In this document: positions 24,163 to 32,070 of the stretch, piece by piece
How positions within the stretch are numbered: position 1 is the first letter of the stretch
How the letters are laid out: every line of letters starts with the position of its first letter
NCBI GenBank assembly: GCA_030652755.1
Contig: JAUSPV010000287.1
Coordinates: 1 to 38,706 of the forward strand
DNA from: Caulobacter sp.
GTDB lineage: Bacteria; Pseudomonadota; Alphaproteobacteria; Caulobacterales; Caulobacteraceae
DNA: 38,706 bases
Direction: 5' to 3'
The notes under the pieces: model-generated
Seen by the model: only the letters and a program-made list of their open reading frames with translations
Told to the model about the DNA's origin: nothing
Database searches by the model: none
Position numbers and translations under genes: made by a program

Positions 24163-24662
24163 GTGCGCACCAGGTTCAGGTCTCCCTTGGGATCATGGAA
24201 CCTGACCTGAACCGGCCCCTCATTCCAGCGCCACAGCACCAGATTGACGCCATTGGGACGCATGACGGAGGGAACCAGCAGGCCATCGGCGGCGGTCGAG
24301 AGCCGCGCGGCATGGCGCCATGTCGGCGGCTCACCGCCTTCGACGAAGGCGACCTGTTTCCAGGGATTCAGCATCGACGGTTCGGATACGGCGAGCCGGT
24401 CCCGCGTCTTGGCGTCAGTCAGGTCATGAACCCGCGCTCCCGCCACATCGTAGGCGATGAAGGTCCCCGGCCGGGTGCCGATCTCCTGCTGGTATTCGGC
24501 GAAGGCGGTCTCGACCTCGACGGAAAGGTACAGAGCCGGTTGCCCGGGTCGATTCCAGCGGCCGCCATGCCGCGCCGCGCCGGCGCCGCTGAGCGGTTCA
24601 CTGATCCAGCGTGGACTGACGATGCGCCAGTACCGGCCGGCCAGCGGCGGCGCTGAGGTCAA
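24159..24662 (-). CDS. RES-domain toxin (NAD-degrading type)
   Basis: Toxin of a Xre-RES type II pair; characterised RES toxins break down NAD+ or modify targets with ADP-ribose. 167 aa from TTG 24662, overlapping the antitoxin stop (TTGA). Family residues are present: R10-Y-W-R start, HGGRWNRPG with R35, LYLS with Y45, E51 in VETAFAEY, and S132 in LLVPSV. The hydrophobic spacing matches RES proteins throughout and no key residue is missing, so it is likely active. Its stop overlaps the glnE start. Confidence 0.93.
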   Translation of the reverse strand: MTSAPPLAGRYWRIVSPRWISEPLSGAGAARHGGRWNRPGQPALYLSVEVETAFAEYQQEIGTRPGTFIAYDVAGARVHDLTDAKTRDRLAVSEPSMLNPWKQVAFVEGGEPPTWRHAARLSTAADGLLVPSVMRPNGVNLVLWRWNEGPVQVRFHDPKGDLNLVRT

Positions 24663-25042
24663 GCGTAGCCGCCGTCGGCCAGGGTATCGAGATGCTTGAG
24701 GACGGCGCCGCCTCGCCCGGCCGAGACCAGCTCCTCGGCGGTGGCGCCATCGAAGGCCGTCAACGGCTGATGGCGGAACCAGACCACGGCCCGCGCGTCG
24801 TCGCCGATGATCTCCGCCGCCTGGGCGACGATCCGCGCCACCTCGCCGACCCGCGCCTGTACCGAAGGCGAGCCTGGCGTGCGGGTCAGGGTGTTGCGGT
24901 GCAGCCGGGTGACTCGCGACATGTCGGCGACCGACATCTTCAGCGCATCGCCGACGCGGTCGGGCGACAGGCCGCCGCCCTGGGGATCGACCACCCGCTC
25001 CAGGAAATCACCGAGCATGTGTGCGGATTGTGGGCGCATCAT
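24659..25042 (-). CDS. Xre/MbcA/ParS-type antitoxin
   Basis: A 127-aa antitoxin that would bind the RES toxin and repress its own promoter. Two ATG codons in a row (25042, 25039) begin it. Residues about 25-65 form a helix-turn-helix-like region (LSPDRVGDALKMSVADMSRVTRLHR); the C-terminal part has the toxin-binding DUF2384 pattern: IIGDDARAVVWFRHQPLTAFDGATAEELVSAG then LKHLDTLADGGY. The gene starts 41 bases after the kinase stop. An imperfect inverted repeat overlaps its start codon. Confidence 0.92.
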   Translation of the reverse strand: MMRPQSAHMLGDFLERVVDPQGGGLSPDRVGDALKMSVADMSRVTRLHRNTLTRTPGSPSVQARVGEVARIVAQAAEIIGDDARAVVWFRHQPLTAFDGATAEELVSAGRGGAVLKHLDTLADGGYA

Positions 25043-25058
25043 GAGATGATACGCACAC
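25019..25058. promoter_or_regulatory. Nested inverted repeats at the antitoxin start
   Basis: Outer arms GTGTGCG (25019-25025) and CGCACAC (25052-25058) enclose inner arms GCGCATCAT (25034-25042) and ATGATACGC (25046-25054; one mismatch) around GAG. The inner repeat covers the antitoxin start codon. The place and symmetry suit binding by the Xre-type antitoxin, and possibly a promoter inside the otherwise continuous kinase-to-glnE transcript. Confidence 0.5.
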
Positions 25059-25083
25059 GTCGATGGAAGTTCAAGGCCGAAGC

Positions 25084-26487
25084 CTACTCTACCCGCGGCA
25101 GCACCAGCGCCACGCGCAATCCCGGACCCGAGCCCTTGTAGGCGCCCGGCCCCTCGTCGAGCTCCAGCCGGCCGCCGTGGGCTTCGGCCACGGCGGCGAC
25201 GAGGGACAGGCCAAGGCCGCTGCCCGGCTCGCTGCGGCTGTTCTCCAGGCGCACGAAGCGCTGGACGACGCGGGCGCGGTGCTCCTCGGGCACGCCAGGG
25301 CCGGTGTCGGTGACCGAGAACTCGATCTCGCCCGACGAGCGACGGCGGACCCGCAGCATCACCGCCCCGCCCGGCGGGGTGTATTTGATGGCGTTGTCGA
25401 TGATGTTGGTCAGGGCCTGGGTCAGGATCGGCCGCGCCGCCTTGACCGTGAGCTGCGGCGTCAGTTCGGCCTTGAAGTCGAGACCCTTGTCCTCGCACAG
25501 CGGCTCGTAGAGCTCGGCGATGTCGGCGGCCAGCTGGCCGGGGTCGAAGTGGGTCTGGTCCGGCGCCTGCCCGGCCGCCTGCAGGCGCGCGATGGCCAGC
25601 ACGGCGTTGAAGGTGCTGAGCACGCCGTCGGCGTCGTCGAGGGCCTGGACCAGCGCCTGTTTGGGGTCGCCCTTGCCGGCCTCGACCTCGATCAGGGCCG
25701 CCTCCATCCGGGCCCGCAGCCGGGTCAGCGGGGAGCGCAGATCATGGGCGATTGCGTCGCCGGCATGGCGCAGGCCGCCCATCGAGCGCTCCAGCCGGTC
25801 GAGCATCTCGTTCAGCCCCTCGGCCAGTTCGTCGTACTCGTCCTGAACCCCCCGGATCCGGGCCCGGGCCTTGAGGTCGCCGCCGCGCACCGCGGCGACC
25901 GTGTCGGTCAGGCCCGCCATCTGCCGGCTGACATTGCGGCTGACGATGGCCCCGCCGGCGAGGCCGAGCAGGATGACCAGGGCGCCCGCGCCCCACAGGG
26001 CGTTGACGATGCCGCTGACAAAGCCGCGCGACTCGCCGACGTCGGCGCCGACGAACAGGGTCTCGCCGCCCTCGAGCTGCTCCTGCACACCGCGCGCCGG
26101 GCGCTTGACCTCGCCGCCGTCCATGTCGATGTCGGTGACCGAGAAGCTGGCCCAGGTCTCGCCGGGTCCAGGCACGTCGACGGGGGACTCGGCGATCGAG
26201 CCGGTCATCCGCTTGCCGTCCTTGTCGAGCAGGAGATAGAGGAACGGCCGCTCGCCGCTGGCCCGCTCGATCAGGGCCTGGTTCAGCGCGTCCGCGCCTC
26301 CCCGCCGGTAGACGGCCTCCAGCGAGTTCATCTCGCGGGTGATCTCGGCGTCGGCCCGGCGGGTCACCTCGCCGGCCGTGGCGAACCAGGCGTAGAACAG
26401 GAACGCCGCCGCCGACATGGCGAACACCGCCAGGAACAACAGCGTCATCCGGAACGTGGTCGTGCGGAAGATGCGCGGCAGGCGCAT
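25084..26487 (-). CDS. Sensor histidine kinase (HAMP, EnvZ/FeuQ-like class)
   Basis: Inner-membrane sensor working with the OmpR-type regulator 12 bases upstream. 467 aa. Membrane spans at about 14-36 and 160-183 bracket a periplasmic sensor of about 120 residues; HAMP follows at about 184-236. HisKA has H248 in AIAHDLRSPLTRL. The ATPase domain shows the N-box NIIDNAIKYTPPGG, G1 DTGPGVP, an F-box-like VQRFVRLENS and G2 GSGLGLSLVAAVAEAHGG. Nothing in the sensor domain names the ligand. In rhizobia I recall a pair of this type (FeuP/FeuQ) placed between degP and glnE, which matches here. Confidence 0.92.
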   Translation of the reverse strand: MRLPRIFRTTTFRMTLLFLAVFAMSAAAFLFYAWFATAGEVTRRADAEITREMNSLEAVYRRGGADALNQALIERASGERPFLYLLLDKDGKRMTGSIAESPVDVPGPGETWASFSVTDIDMDGGEVKRPARGVQEQLEGGETLFVGADVGESRGFVSGIVNALWGAGALVILLGLAGGAIVSRNVSRQMAGLTDTVAAVRGGDLKARARIRGVQDEYDELAEGLNEMLDRLERSMGGLRHAGDAIAHDLRSPLTRLRARMEAALIEVEAGKGDPKQALVQALDDADGVLSTFNAVLAIARLQAAGQAPDQTHFDPGQLAADIAELYEPLCEDKGLDFKAELTPQLTVKAARPILTQALTNIIDNAIKYTPPGGAVMLRVRRRSSGEIEFSVTDTGPGVPEEHRARVVQRFVRLENSRSEPGSGLGLSLVAAVAEAHGGRLELDEGPGAYKGSGPGLRVALVLPRVE

Positions 26488-26499
26488 GGGCGGCTGATC

Positions 26500-27171
26500 C
26501 TAGGGGTCGAGCCGGTAGCCGGCGCCGCGCACGGTCTGCAGCATCTGGCGCTCGAAGCCCTTGTCGATCTTCGAGCGAAGCCGCGAGATGTGGACGTCGA
26601 TGACGTTGGTCTGGGGGTCGAAGTGATATTCCCAGACCTTCTCCAGCAGCATGGTTCGGGTCACCGACTGGCCGGCGTGGCGCATCATGAACTCCAGAAG
26701 CTGGAACTCGCGCGGCTGCAGGTCGATCTCGGTCTCGCCCCGGTGCACGGTGCGGGCGATGAGGTTCATTTCCAGATCGCCGACCTTGAGGGTCGTCGCG
26801 ACCGCGCCGGTCTCGCGGCGGCGCGACAGGGCCTCGACCCGGGCGATCAGCTCGGCGAAGGCGTAGGGCTTGACCAGATAGTCGTCCGCGCCGGCCTTCA
26901 GCCCGTCGACACGATCGCCGACCTCGCCCATCGCAGACAGGAACAGAACCGGCGTGGCGTCGCCCTCGCGGCGCAGGGTCTCGACCACCTGCACGCCGTT
27001 GAGCTTGGGCATCATCCGGTCGACGATCAGCACATCGAAGTCGCGCTTCTGTGCGGCGGCCAGGCCCAGTTCGCCATCGGCGGCGTGGGTGCAGTCATAG
27101 CCGTTGTCGCTCAGACCGCGGACCATGGCCTCGGCCGCCTCGACATCATCTTCGATGATCAGGATACGCAT
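26500..27171 (-). CDS. OmpR-family response regulator
   Basis: DNA-binding response regulator of the pair. ATG 27171 (223 aa) has GGGAGGGG upstream; an earlier start at 27192 is disfavoured. Receiver: E7-D8-D9, phospho-acceptor D51 (IVDRMMP), S79 and K101 (LVKPYAF). The winged-helix C-terminal domain (about 125-222) has the LQPREFQLLEFMMRHAGQSVTR entry and the VIDVHISRLRSKID recognition helix, ending RGAGYRLDP. Followed at 12 bases by its kinase. Sits after degP, so an envelope-stress or similar role is possible. Confidence 0.94.
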   Translation of the reverse strand: MRILIIEDDVEAAEAMVRGLSDNGYDCTHAADGELGLAAAQKRDFDVLIVDRMMPKLNGVQVVETLRREGDATPVLFLSAMGEVGDRVDGLKAGADDYLVKPYAFAELIARVEALSRRRETGAVATTLKVGDLEMNLIARTVHRGETEIDLQPREFQLLEFMMRHAGQSVTRTMLLEKVWEYHFDPQTNVIDVHISRLRSKIDKGFERQMLQTVRGAGYRLDP

Positions 27172-27192
27172 CTGGGCCCCTCCCACAGTCAT

Positions 27193-27260
27193 CAGCGGCC
27201 GGCGACGACTCGGCGCCGGCCGCTGCTACTCTAGCGTGATCCACGACCTGCGACAGGTCG
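27193..27260 (-). terminator. Hairpins between degP and the response regulator
   Basis: A perfect 12-bp stem (27193-27204 with 27214-27225, 9-base loop) lies just upstream of the regulator's ribosome site; a second 7-bp stem, CGACCTG-cga-CAGGTCG, occupies 27244-27260. Neither is followed by a T-run. They could end or attenuate transcription between degP and the two-component genes, or stabilise an mRNA end. Confidence 0.5.
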
Positions 27261-27304
27261 CGGACGGTCTCCCCCGAGGGCCCGTCCAGGCCGACCGGCG
27301 GGAC

Positions 27305-28885
27305 CTAGTCGATCTTCACCGGCACGACGCCGGTCTGTCCCCGGCGGTTGGCGAAGCCCAGCAACACCGTCGGTCGGCCGGCCTTCTTGGCCGCCTCGAC
27401 GGCGGCGGTCAGGTCGGACGCCGTCGAGACCGGCTTCAGGTTCACCGAGGTGATGACGATGCCCTGGGTCAGGCCCTTCTCGGCGGCGTCGGAGTCGCCG
27501 CGGACGGACTCGACCACGACACCCTTCACATCGGCGGCGATGCTGTAGCGGGTGCGGGCGGCGGCATCGAGCGGGATGAGGCCCATGCCGAGTACATTGA
27601 CCCGCGCAGGCGCGGCCTTCTGCGGCTTGGACTCTTTGCCGTCGGCCTCGTCGTCGCCGCTGCCGCCGGTCACATCGGCGAGCTGCTGATTGGACGGCCG
27701 CACGCCGGAGCGGATGTCGATGAAGCGCTTCTTGCCGCCACGGATGATCTCCAGCCGCAGGTTCTCACCCGCGCTGACCCGGGCGACCTGCCGGGTCAGG
27801 GCTGTCGAGGAGTCGATGGCCACGCCGTTGACCGACAGCACGATGTCATCCCGCAGCAGGCCGGCCTTGTCGGCGGGACCGCCCGGCGTGACCTGGGCCA
27901 CCACGGCGCCCTTGGTGCCGGCGAGGTCGAGCGCCTCGGCCATCTCGGGCGTGAAGTTCTGGATCTGGGCGCCGATGTAGCCGCGAACGACCTTGCCGTT
28001 GGCGATCAGTTGCTTGGTGATGCCGGCGGCCGTGTCGGCCGGAATGGCGAAACCAATGCCCACGGACCCGCCCGTGGGCGAGAAGATGGCGCTGTTGACG
28101 CCGATCACCCGGCCGAACAGGTCGAAGGTCGGGCCGCCGGAGTTGCCGCGGTTGATGGGTGCGTCGATCTGGAGGTAGTCGACGAACTGCGAGGAGTCGT
28201 CGTTCAGGTTCCGGCCATAGGCGGAGACGATGCCGGCCGTGGCGGTGCCGCCCAGGCCGAAGGGGTTGCCGACGGCGATGACCCAGTCGCCGACGCGAGG
28301 CTTGGCCACGGTCTCGAAGCTGACGAACGTGAAGCCGGTCCCCTGGACCTTGATCACGGCAAGGTCGGTGTTCTCGTCAAGGCCGACGACCGTGGCCTTC
28401 AGCTCGCGGCCGTCCTTGAGGGTGACGGTGATCTCGTCGGCGCCCGCGACCACATGGTTGTTGGTGACGATGTAGCCGTCGGCGCTGATGAAGAAGCCCG
28501 AGCCGGACGACTGCTGACGGGGGCGAAGGCCGTCGGCGCCCTGCTCGCCCTCACCGCCCGGTTCGCCGTTGGGCTGCTCGTTCCGCCCCGGAGGACCGAA
28601 GTTGAACGGCAGACCCGGAAAGCGCAGCGAGCGGGCGTTGACCCGGGTGCTGACGTCGATGGAGACCACCGCCGGCGACACCTTCTCGAAGATGTCGGCG
28701 AACGACATCGGCGCGCCCGGCGGCGGCGCGAACATCATCGGTCCGGTCGAGGCGGTCTTGATCACCGCCGGCGGCGGAGCGGCCTCGGCCGGCGACATGC
28801 GCAGGCCGACGCCTGCCAGGGCCGCCGCGGCCACGCCCGCGCCCGCTACGGCGCCAACAAAAAACCCGGTCTTCTTCGCGACCAT
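27305..28885 (-). CDS. degP: DegP/HtrA-family periplasmic serine protease
   Basis: Envelope quality-control protease. ATG 28885 (526 aa); an in-frame TTG at 28945 would spoil the signal peptide. Residues 1-35 are a signal sequence (MVAKK, then a long Ala/Gly/Val core, cleavage near AEA). The protease domain has the full triad: H144 in TNNHVVAG, D174 in ENTDLAVI and S249 in GNSGGP. Two PDZ domains follow (about 320-405 and 430-520), with an acidic Lys/Glu-rich linker between them. A Gly/Glu/Gln-rich loop at about 98-126 corresponds to the LA-loop region. It lies between ccmH and the two-component genes on the same strand. Confidence 0.95.
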   Translation of the reverse strand: MVAKKTGFFVGAVAGAGVAAAALAGVGLRMSPAEAAPPPAVIKTASTGPMMFAPPPGAPMSFADIFEKVSPAVVSIDVSTRVNARSLRFPGLPFNFGPPGRNEQPNGEPGGEGEQGADGLRPRQQSSGSGFFISADGYIVTNNHVVAGADEITVTLKDGRELKATVVGLDENTDLAVIKVQGTGFTFVSFETVAKPRVGDWVIAVGNPFGLGGTATAGIVSAYGRNLNDDSSQFVDYLQIDAPINRGNSGGPTFDLFGRVIGVNSAIFSPTGGSVGIGFAIPADTAAGITKQLIANGKVVRGYIGAQIQNFTPEMAEALDLAGTKGAVVAQVTPGGPADKAGLLRDDIVLSVNGVAIDSSTALTRQVARVSAGENLRLEIIRGGKKRFIDIRSGVRPSNQQLADVTGGSGDDEADGKESKPQKAAPARVNVLGMGLIPLDAAARTRYSIAADVKGVVVESVRGDSDAAEKGLTQGIVITSVNLKPVSTASDLTAAVEAAKKAGRPTVLLGFANRRGQTGVVPVKID

Positions 28886-29018
28886 CTGTGTTCCGTTCCT
28901 GTCCCCGGCGAGGCGGGATCTGAGAGACTGTGATGTCGATGCCAAAGAGCCTCTCGGCCCTCAAGTTATCTTTCCGTCATGCACCGTGGCGTTTCTAGGG
29001 CGCGCCGGCGCGACGGCA

Positions 29019-29465
29019 TCAAGCGTCGCGGTCTTCGAGCAGTCGCGCAAGCCGCGCTTCCTCGTCCACGGTCAGACCTTCAGATAGGTCACGACGCCGC
29101 ACGCGCAACGCCAGAAAGGCCAGCCCGGCCAGCACCGCCAGGAACGGTCCCAGCCAGAGTACGGCGTTGCCGAGGCTGAACGCCGGCTTCAGGAGCACGT
29201 ACTCGCCATACCGGTCGGTGAGGAAGGCCTTCACCTGGCTCGGGTCACGGCCGGCGGCGACCTGTTCGCGAACGACGCGGCGCAGGTCTCGGGCCAGTTC
29301 GGCGTCGGAGTCGTTGATCGACTCGTTCTGGCAGACCAGGCAGCGAACCTCCTGGAAGATCTCCCGCGCCGCCGCTTCCTGGGCCGGATCGGGCAGCCGT
29401 TCGGACGGATCGGACGCGGCGGCCATGCACAGGGCGGCGGCGATGACGACCAGGCCCCGCCTCAT
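29019..29465 (-). CDS. ccmH: Cytochrome c maturation protein CcmH
   Basis: Keeps apocytochrome c thiols reduced for heme ligation, in complex with CcmF. 148 aa. An N-terminal signal anchor (1-18), then the periplasmic redox domain with RCLVCQNESINDS (C42, C45), the family hallmark, and one membrane span at about 98-120. Corresponds to the short form (CycL), without the TPR half found in E. coli CcmH. The ATG overlaps the ccmF stop by 4 bases. No ccmG (thioredoxin-like) gene lies between ccmF and ccmH. GC-rich codons, on the Caulobacterales-like side of the join. Confidence 0.95.
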   Translation of the reverse strand: MRRGLVVIAAALCMAAASDPSERLPDPAQEAAAREIFQEVRCLVCQNESINDSDAELARDLRRVVREQVAAGRDPSQVKAFLTDRYGEYVLLKPAFSLGNAVLWLGPFLAVLAGLAFLALRVRRRDLSEGLTVDEEARLARLLEDRDA

Positions 29466-31429
29466 GTCGCCTTCGTCCCCGCGGCGATGCGGAGCCGCCG
29501 GTCCGTCACGGAGACCAGTCCGCCCACGGCCATCAGCAGGGGCCCAAGGAAGATGAGCTGGACCCAGGGATTGAAGTAGCCGCGCACCAGCCAGGCCGGA
29601 CGCCCGCCCTCACCGGCCCGGCGCTCGCCAAGGACGATGTAGATCTGGTCGAGGCCGCGATTGCACAGCGCCACTTCGGAGGTGGTCTGTTTGCCGGTCG
29701 GATAGAAGCGGCGTTCGGGCCTCGCCGTGCAAACCTCGCGTCCGCCGCGCCTGACGGTGATCACGCCGCGCTCGGCGATGTAGTTGGGTCCTTCGCCGGT
29801 CCGGACGCTGTCGAGGGTCAGCGAATAGGCGCCGACCTCGATCCGGCCGCCCAGCGACAGCGCCTCGGCGGCCTCGATCTTCCAGGCGGTCTCGAACACC
29901 GCGCCAAGGGTGAACACGCCCAGTCCCAGGTGGGCCAGCGTCATGCCCCAGGCGCCGCGCGGCAGACCGACCAGCCGCCGCCAGACCTCGGCGCCCGGCG
30001 CGCGGAAGGCGCGGGTCCGCTCGGCGACCTCGGCCAGGGCGCCGAAGACCAGCCAGAAGCCGAGCGCCACGCCGGCCGCCGCCAGCGCCTTGCGCGGACT
30101 GACCAGCGCGAAGGTCGCGAGGCCGAAGATGATCGCCGCGGCGGCCGCCAGCATCAGCCGCTGACCCGCCGCCGTCAGATCGCCCCGCTTCCAGGCGGTC
30201 AGCGGTCCGAACGGCAGGATCAGGAAGGCCACGGCCATCAACGGCGTGAAGGTCAGGTTGAAGTAGGGCGGGCCGACGGAAACCGCGTCGCCGTCCATCG
30301 CTTCCCGGATCAGGGGATAGAGCGTCCCGAGGAGGACCGTGGCCGTGGCGGCGGTCAGGATGATGTTGTTGAGCACGATCAGGCTCTCGCGGCTGGCGGG
30401 TGCGAACAGTCCGCCCGGCTGCAGCGCCGGCGCCCGCCAGGCGAACAGCGCGAAGCCCGCGCCGGACGCGACGCCCAGGATGGCCAGCAGCAGCGCGCCC
30501 CTGGTGGGGTCCACCGCGAACGCATGCACGCTGGTCAGCACGCCTGACCGCACCAGGAAGGCGCCGAGCATCGAGAAGGTGAAGGCCGCCAGGGCCAGGA
30601 ACAGCGTCCAGCCGGACAGCGCGCCGCGCTTCTCGGTGACGACGGCGGAGTGCAGCAGCGCCGTCGCGATCAGCCACGGCATGAAGGAGGCGTTCTCGAC
30701 CGGGTCCCAGAACCACCAGCCGCCCCAGCCCAGTTCGTAATAGGCCCACCAGGACCCCATGGCGATGCCGATGGTCAAAAAGCACCATGCCGCCAGCGTC
30801 CATGGCCGCACCCAGCGCGCCCAGGCGGGATCGACGCGGCCTTCAATCAGGGCCGCAACGGCAAACGAAAACGCCATCGAAAACCCGACATAGCCCAGAT
30901 ACAGAAAGGGCGGATGAAACGCCAAGCCCGGATCCTGCAACAACGGATTAAGCCCATTACCATCCAGGGGCGCCGGTATCAGCCGCGTAAACGGGTTTGA
31001 CGTCGCCAGCATGAACGATAAAAAGCCGGTGGCGATCATTGCCTGAACGCTCAACACCCGCGCGCGCAATGTTGCCGGCAGATTATCCCCAACACCTGCG
31101 ACCGCCGCGCCGAACAGCGCCAGGATCAGCACCCACAACAGAAGGCTGCCTTCGTGATTACCCCACAGACCGGCAATTTTATACAGCATCGGCTTGGCGG
31201 TGTGGGAATTGGCCGCCACCACCTGTACGGAAAAATCCGATGTGACAAAGGCGTACATCAGCGCGGCAAACGCCAGCAGCAGAAAAATCAGTTGCCCGAA
31301 TGCGGCAGGCCGGGCCACGGCCATCAATGCCGCATTGCCGCGCGCCGCGCCAATCAGGGGCAGGCTGGCCTGGGTCAGGGCCAGCACAAACGCCAGTATG
31401 AGCGCGAAATGGCCAAGTTCAATGATCAT
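29462..31429 (-). CDS. ccmF: Heme lyase CcmF, composite of two sequence types
   Basis: Membrane heme lyase that attaches heme to CXXCH motifs of apocytochromes c. 655 aa, full length, with many membrane spans. The periplasmic heme-handling motif GGWWFWDPVENASFMPW is at about residues 236-252; conserved H-E-G-S (92-95) and the H172-P-P region are also present. The 5' part (31429 to about 30770) uses AT-tolerant codons such as TTT, TTG, AAA and TTA; the 3' part is almost all GC-ending codons like ccmH and degP. The switch falls at the WWAYYELGWGGWWFWD region. The frame is intact. It may therefore not be a natural gene: see the junction entry. ATG overlaps the ccmE stop (ATGA). Confidence 0.9.
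   Translation of the reverse strand: MIIELGHFALILAFVLALTQASLPLIGAARGNAALMAVARPAAFGQLIFLLLAFAALMYAFVTSDFSVQVVAANSHTAKPMLYKIAGLWGNHEGSLLLWVLILALFGAAVAGVGDNLPATLRARVLSVQAMIATGFLSFMLATSNPFTRLIPAPLDGNGLNPLLQDPGLAFHPPFLYLGYVGFSMAFSFAVAALIEGRVDPAWARWVRPWTLAAWCFLTIGIAMGSWWAYYELGWGGWWFWDPVENASFMPWLIATALLHSAVVTEKRGALSGWTLFLALAAFTFSMLGAFLVRSGVLTSVHAFAVDPTRGALLLAILGVASGAGFALFAWRAPALQPGGLFAPASRESLIVLNNIILTAATATVLLGTLYPLIREAMDGDAVSVGPPYFNLTFTPLMAVAFLILPFGPLTAWKRGDLTAAGQRLMLAAAAAIIFGLATFALVSPRKALAAAGVALGFWLVFGALAEVAERTRAFRAPGAEVWRRLVGLPRGAWGMTLAHLGLGVFTLGAVFETAWKIEAAEALSLGGRIEVGAYSLTLDSVRTGEGPNYIAERGVITVRRGGREVCTARPERRFYPTGKQTTSEVALCNRGLDQIYIVLGERRAGEGGRPAWLVRGYFNPWVQLIFLGPLLMAVGGLVSVTDRRLRIAAGTKAT
30690..30790. 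other. Composition break inside ccmF (probable chimeric join)
   Basis: Left of here GC is near 70 percent; right of here a sampled 60-base stretch (30841-30900) is 53 percent and stays in that range to the window end, lower still at 34.4-35.8 kb. The break sits over the most conserved stretch of ccmF, where Trp, Tyr, Met and Phe codons leave little freedom and two species could share long identical words. Assembly error or recombination in that block are both possible. Confidence 0.75.
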
Positions 31430-31899
31430 TCTTTTTCCCTGGGTGGATCATAGTGCGTGGGTTCACCTTCTACCCACTGGCCGGATTTCTTCAATGCGTC
31501 AGCAACCTCTGGCGGCATGTAATTCTCATCATGTTTGGCCAGCACTGAACTGGCGATAAATTTTCCATCCGAATCCAGTTTGCCTTCGGCGACCACGCCT
31601 TTGCCCTCGCGGAACAAATCGGGTAACAATCCAGTATAGCGCACCATGATGCGGGTTTGCAGGTCAGTCACCGCGAAATCAATATTCGTCCCATCCGGGT
31701 GCCGCACGAGCGATCCTTCCTCGACCAGGCCGCCAATACGGAAATTGCGATCGGGCGGCAAATGCTTTTGCGCCACTTCAGTGGGACTGTAGAAATATAC
31801 CAGCGTATCGCGCACCGCGAACAGCACCAAGCCGACGGCGCTGCCCAGCAGCGCCATCGCGCCGATCACGGAATAAAGCCGCCTTTGTTTACGGGTCAT
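31426..31899 (-). CDS. ccmE: Heme chaperone CcmE
   Basis: Carries heme covalently in the periplasm from CcmABCD to CcmF. ATG 31899 (157 aa); upstream in-frame codons belong to the ccmD overlap. One N-terminal membrane anchor (about 9-29), then the OB-fold domain with FRIGGLVEEGS and GVVAEG, and the heme-binding H123 with Y127 in LAKHDENYMPPE. Overlaps ccmD upstream and ccmF downstream by 4 bases each. Lower-GC codons, unlike ccmH. Confidence 0.96.
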   Translation of the reverse strand: MTRKQRRLYSVIGAMALLGSAVGLVLFAVRDTLVYFYSPTEVAQKHLPPDRNFRIGGLVEEGSLVRHPDGTNIDFAVTDLQTRIMVRYTGLLPDLFREGKGVVAEGKLDSDGKFIASSVLAKHDENYMPPEVADALKKSGQWVEGEPTHYDPPREKE

Positions 31900-32069
31900 G
31901 ATTTTGGGGTCACGGTTTGTCCGGCGGCTTCCAGCGCCGCAAGCAGGGCTGCCTGCCGGCGCAACAGCGCGGCGCTGGCGGACCAAATGGCCAGCATTAA
32001 CACGCCCGCAATTCCCCAGGCGGCCCAGATATAGGCAGTATGGCTTCCCATCAAAAAATATTCCGTCAT
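31896..32069 (-). CDS. ccmD: Heme exporter accessory protein CcmD
   Basis: A 57-aa small membrane protein that helps release holo-CcmE from CcmABC. One membrane helix (about residues 9-31: TAYIWAAWGIAGVLMLAIW), then a basic, helical cytoplasmic tail LLRRQAALLAAL. The Y-I-W-x-A-W/Y opening is the family's pattern. ATG 32069 begins one base after the ccmC stop; its own stop overlaps the ccmE ATG. Confidence 0.9.
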   Translation of the reverse strand: MTEYFLMGSHTAYIWAAWGIAGVLMLAIWSASAALLRRQAALLAALEAAGQTVTPKS

Positions 32070-32070
32070 G

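Noticed and set aside
25063-27234. A 723-codon plus-strand frame opposite the kinase and regulator
   Set aside because: The minus-strand two-component genes are complete and well placed.
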